Source of the DNA: Cavia porcellus
Taxonomy: Eukaryota > Chordata > Mammalia > Rodentia > Caviidae
Reading direction: 5' to 3'
DNA: 64,000 nt
Assembly (NCBI RefSeq): GCF_034190915.1
Contig: NW_026947492.1
Location: 12,759,501-12,823,500, forward strand
The notes beneath the pieces were generated by a model. That model saw nothing but the letters and a program-made list of their open reading frames with translations, was not told where the DNA came from and ran no database searches. The position numbers and the translations under genes were made by a program. Below are positions 59,955 through 64,000 of the stretch, piece by piece (position 1 is the first letter of the stretch; each line of letters starts with the position of its first letter).

Positions 59955-60250
59955 CCTTTGACCCTCGGTATCTCTGGGAGACAAGTTTCAGGAGTCCTAC
60001 TGGTTAACAAATCTACAAAGGTTTAAGTCCCTTATATAAAATGGTATCATGATTGCTCCCATATACTTTGAACTAAGATTATTTCTAATGCTTAATGCTA
60101 AATAAACCATTACCATGCTTATTATTTAGGGAATAATGACCAAAAAAGGTCTCTACATGTTCAGTACAGAACCACTCTTTTGTGAATATTTTTGATCTGC
60201 AGGTGATTAAATTCATGCATGAGGAACCCACAGAGGCAGAGAGCTAACTA
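59955..60250 (+). mobile_element. MER2 Tigger element
   Basis: It starts ttgaccctcggtatctctgg and continues aagtcccttatataaaatgg, ttatttagggaataatgacc, tctctacatgttcagtacag and ends cagaggcagagagctaacta. This is the MER2 order. Confidence 0.8.
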
Positions 60251-61789
60251 TCAATTACTTGAAATCTGTAAACAGTGTTCCCAGTCAATGGGTGGCCTTC
60301 CACCGGGTTATTCAGAGGCCCAGGTTTTTACTAACTCATAAATGTTTCCTTTTAAAGGCCAGAAATGGAGCAAAACTTGGAAGATCACGCACAGGAGGGT
60401 TTATGGATGAGGCCTAGAAAGACAACATGTCTTTTCTCACAATTCCTCCAGCTGGAACTTACAGACAGCTGGGTAATGTAGCTGTGTGTCCAGGAAGAAG
60501 AGGAAACCTTTAGTGATTGGGCAGCAGTCTCTGCCACATTCAATTCTCAATCATTATCACACATCTCTGTGCATGCTAGGAAAGCAGTTGCCTCTTAGCC
60601 CAGCATTGGCTGTTTAGAGGAAAATTGATCCTAAGAGTGGAGACTGGCACTTAGTTCTGGGTTGTCAGCTCTTTTCTGTGCCTGGAGTGCTCTCCTTTGG
60701 GTGGGGCACATCCAGGAGCGAAACAGGTGCCCTGGGCTTTTCTGATCTCCAGTGTGGAAGGGACCCCCTGTCCTCCAGGCACCCTCCGCATTTGGTTACG
60801 GAACTTTTTTTTTCTTAAGATTGATGGAAGTTTGAAAAGAGGACTTGAAAAATTAAGGGCCTTTGGGCAAAGCACTGTCTGCCATTGAGACAGTAAAGGT
60901 GGCTGATACTATCTGAAAAGTAGAGGTGAAGGAGGAAATTTCCATTTGAGCTAATAAATCTGGAGGGATTATCCAGCTACTAATGAACCCAGGGAGAGTT
61001 GCAATCACTACCTAATAGAAAAGATAAAAATCACCCTAAATCTGTTGTCAGAGAGCACACAGATGGGCTCTGCACCATAGGAGGCGGCTGTCAGCATTGG
61101 CAGAGAAGAGTGGAGATTTAGAGGTAAGGGTTAAAGGTCATGTGATATCAGTGAAGAGGGGGACATCAGCATGCCTTTGAAGAAGCAGGCTGTGCAATTT
61201 GTTGGCTGCCTGGACTGCTCTCGGCCTTGCAGGTGGCATGCCACCACTGCTGTGTCACTGCCTGCCTGCACTGACCAGCATGCCCCGCTCTGGGTGCTGC
61301 CCCCTGCTGGAGGGGAGGCTTCTATTGGTGGGATGCATATAGAGGCAGTGACGCCTCTGAGTTTTTCCTTTGGTGAATCTAGGGAGACAGGCAAAAGGCT
61401 GAGGACACTGTTGGAAGGCAAGGGAAATGTCGCCTGAGCAGAGAGCTTGTCACAGAGACCAAACACCTGGACCAGCAGTTGGGTGAACAGAAACTATTTC
61501 CATGAGCCAAGTCCCAGTGAGCTACAGCAATCGTTCCTGTAGGCCTCATTCTTTATCTTGTTTAGGCAGAATGGATCCGGGCAGCCACTCTTCCTCCTGA
61601 GTTCACTTTATTATCAGTATGTCTGAGGCTATATTTACACATCCAAAAGTTTATCAGAGAGATTTGTAAGTAATTAAACTTGCTAAAATTATTACAGAAA
61701 GAGGAGCTAGGGCAGACAGAGGAAGAAGCAGTTGATTCCAGAAAAAAGTGAGAACACTGCCACCCTACTCTTCGGCTCCTTTCTTGGCA

Positions 61790-62072
61790 AGTCATCCCTA
61801 CCCGTCTTTCAGGTCTCATTTAAATGTCACTTCCACAAGGAAGTCTTCCCTGACACACTACTAGACTGAATCTGCTGTCACATACTCTCACGGCACTCAG
61901 CGTCTATATTTTGCAGCATTCATCTCAAGTGGGAATTCTTTCTTCTGATTCTTTCTAAATCTAAGCCTCATAAAAGCAAGGCCGAGTCTGCCCTGTCCAT
62001 CACTATAACCCCAGTCGCCTCCTGGAGAATAATAGATATTCAGCAAACATTTATCTTTTGGATGAATAGAGC
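61790..62072 (+). mobile_element. L2 LINE 3-prime end
   Basis: The order tttcaggtctcatttaaatg, tcacttccacaaggaagtct, tccctgacacactactagac and agatattcagcaaacattta with a final ttggatgaat follows the L2 3-prime end in sense orientation. Confidence 0.8.
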
Positions 62073-63719
62073 ATTTCATCATATTATAGAGTTCTTAGAT
62101 GAGAAGGGCTGGCCAGGTGAAATAGCTCACCTCTTTGTATCCAGCAGGAATTCAGCTCATCCTAACCAAGCCCTGAAGTACAGAGGAGTCCAGTTGGCTG
62201 TGTGCAGCACTACCAAGAGTTGGGCCCCGTCTTCTTGTCCCCAAGGACAAGGTGGACCAAGTGCTGGCTGAGAGATGCCCAGGGCTGCAGCTGAAGTGAG
62301 TCCATTCTCAAGGGCTGCAGTGGCTCCCTGGCAGCATTTCTCCTGCACAAAGGAGGCCCTCCTTCCCGGGGTCCCATGGTTAGAGGCTCCCACAGTCAGG
62401 TACAGGGACAGACAGAGTCATGGGCTGGGACAGTGCAGTTCTCCTATCAGATCTGGATGAGTAGCTGGAAATGTGAGTGGAGCAGGACCATTCCCCTTCT
62501 AGGACTGGCTGCATCTCCCATCTTTCCCCAGGGAAGCTCTGGTTTGTTTCTCTTGCAGGTCAGTGGTGCTCATTACCTTGGAAGAGACAGTTGTTGACAG
62601 CTATCCAAGTGGTGAGCTCAGGGCCAGGGATATGTGACAATCAGCCTAGAACAAGAATTTGTGACAAGCTAAAGATGCTGACTCGGGTCCACTTGGGACA
62701 CCAGCTTTTCGTCTTCTGCCTTACACAGGACAGGGAAGTTAGTATGAAGCAGTGTGACGTCTGTGGAAGGTTCTTCCCACTCCCCAAATGCTTCCCACTC
62801 CCACAGTACCAGTGCCATAATTTCCCATCCTATTATCCATTGTGGGGGATGGTGAGACATTACATGACTGCAGGTGTGTGTCGCTGTGCCCAGCGTCCCC
62901 ACCCCTCATTGACTATTTTCATTCTTAGGCCTCAGTTTCCTGATTTACTGTCTCTAACTTTCCAAAATTCCAAAGCTCTTACCAGAAAGGTTTTAAATTC
63001 GGCGTCTCACGGAGCTGGAAACACAGTTCCTGGGATGTCTGAGCACACACACATGCATATCCCTAAGCACACTTCCTGCGCACGTGAATACAAACCAGAG
63101 CCACATTCTATCAGCTGGACAGCTTTCTAGTGCCAGAGCAATTGACTCTAAAGTGTAGTTTATTATAAAATTATTAAGACTAGCCATATATTTCAGTTTT
63201 ATGGAGCCCTTTAGGAAAGCCACTCTGCGTACTATAATGTGCTTTGTTGAATAAATGCGTTTTTAGAGCAACTTGGAATAGAGGAATGAAGTGCACACCC
63301 CATGTGTCTCTCTAAGCTGGGAAAGAACCATTTCCAGCAGATGTGAACTCTGGGAAGTGGCAGGCCCGGCAGTGACAAGTGTCTGCTGGGTACACAAAGG
63401 CACAATAGTATTTTAAGGGTAAACAGGAACTTCAAACCTCTGCTTTTCAACTCTGCTAACTTGCCTGTGTGTATCCTCTGAAGTAGGTGGTTAGAAAATG
63501 GGGATATACTCAGGAGAAGTGCAGGGACATCCAGAACGCAGGGCTCAGGAGGCATTAACTGAGGGTTTGGGGGTCTTGGGCTTGTTTCATTTGTTTATTC
63601 ATTTGTTTTCGCACTTGGGGAAATGGTGACTAACAGCTTGAAGGTCCTTGGCCCTCATTACAGGATTATAAAATACAGAGCCAGCCAGCCATGATTAAGC
63701 AGCTTCTCTGTGGAAAATG

Positions 63720-63840
63720 CTGAATCAACTACACATACAGCAAATGACTATTAAGCGCCTTCTGTGCGGTGGGGAATACAAAGACCAGTCTAGTGCAATC
63801 TGGCAGGATGCGTCTCAACCTTAGGTTAGCAATGCAAGGT
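63720..63840 (-). mobile_element. L2-like relic, antisense
   Basis: Contains gactattaagcgccttctgt, gcggtggggaatacaaagac, an antisense L2 pattern. Confidence 0.45.
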
Positions 63841-64000
63841 GTGGGAACCCATCAGGGAGCATCGAGACCACACTGAGGAGCTTGCAGAAAGCTCCTCTTT
63901 ATGTTTAAGTTTTCTTTATGGAAGGATGGGCAAAAGATGAGAGCAGGCAAAGGGTTGTAGGCAGAGTAGGTCGTGGTGCTCAGGGTGACTGGAGCAGATG

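Larger units (their letters stand above)
53035..64000 (+). other. GRIK4: GRIK4 intron downstream of exon E (partial)
   Basis: At least 10,966 bp of intron reaching the right edge. It contains MIRs, an ID SINE at 53777, L1M at 53880 and 58830, a B1-ID dimer split by an LTR at 55385-55935, a MaLR-like stretch at 56350-57180, MER2 at 59955 and an L2 3-prime end at 61790-62072. Segments 57610-58790, 60260-61780 and 62080-63700 hold no feature I can support. Confidence 0.9.

Noticed and set aside
62477..63130. A 217-residue + strand open frame, the longest in the window
   Set aside because: I recognise no domain, composition is that of non-coding DNA, and it lies in an intron with no promoter-like or splice-like context. 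One such frame is expected by chance in 64 kb.
53035..64000. Search for the next GRIK4 exon after exon E
   Set aside because: No segment in any frame resembles the expected EFSLQR continuation next to a splice acceptor, so it is taken to lie beyond the window.
1..64000. CRISPR arrays, phage, operons or other prokaryotic systems
   Set aside because: Split exons, SINEs, LINEs and LTRs show vertebrate nuclear DNA. The only regular arrays are microsatellites.

Overview
This is mammalian genomic DNA from a non-murid rodent. Five short exons on the + strand encode part of GRIK4, the kainate receptor subunit also called GluK4 or KA1. The rodent call rests on BC1/ID-type SINEs with target-site duplications, on B1 monomers fused to an ID unit, and on rodent-looking MaLR LTRs. 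B1-ID dimers are known from squirrel, dormouse and other non-murid lineages. The species cannot be fixed from sequence alone.

The exons lie at 21157-21321, 33237-33334, 36951-37116, 48746-48924 and 52981-53034 (662 coding bases). Joined at AG/GT boundaries they keep one open frame with matching codon phases. They cover most of the first half of the extracellular amino-terminal domain, roughly residues 28-248 of human GRIK4 by my count. The signal-peptide exon must lie left of the window. The rest of the amino-terminal domain, the ligand-binding domain and the pore must lie to the right. I found no other credible protein-coding gene, no RNA gene, no CpG island and no CRISPR array.

The rest is intron and is rich in old repeats: an L1 fragment with a recognisable ORF1 piece at the left edge, at least six further L1M 3-prime fragments, many MIR and L2 relics, DNA transposon fossils (MER20, MER5, MER2, Tigger-like, Charlie-like) and MaLR LTRs. 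Younger insertions with target-site duplications include three ID SINEs, a solo LTR at 46089-46440, an LTR that splits a B1-ID dimer at 55475-55819, a 5-prime-truncated A-tailed retroposon at 40443-40612, and an apparent poly(A)-only insertion at 26144-26187. There are several microsatellites, the largest a (TTCC)n tract of about 200 bp at 43465-43664.

I see no undescribed biological system. The most unusual signals are the poly(A)-only insertion, the nested LTR, the TTCC tract and a possible intronic regulatory segment next to the third exon. Repeat family names come from memory of consensus sequences and were not checked with a masking program.
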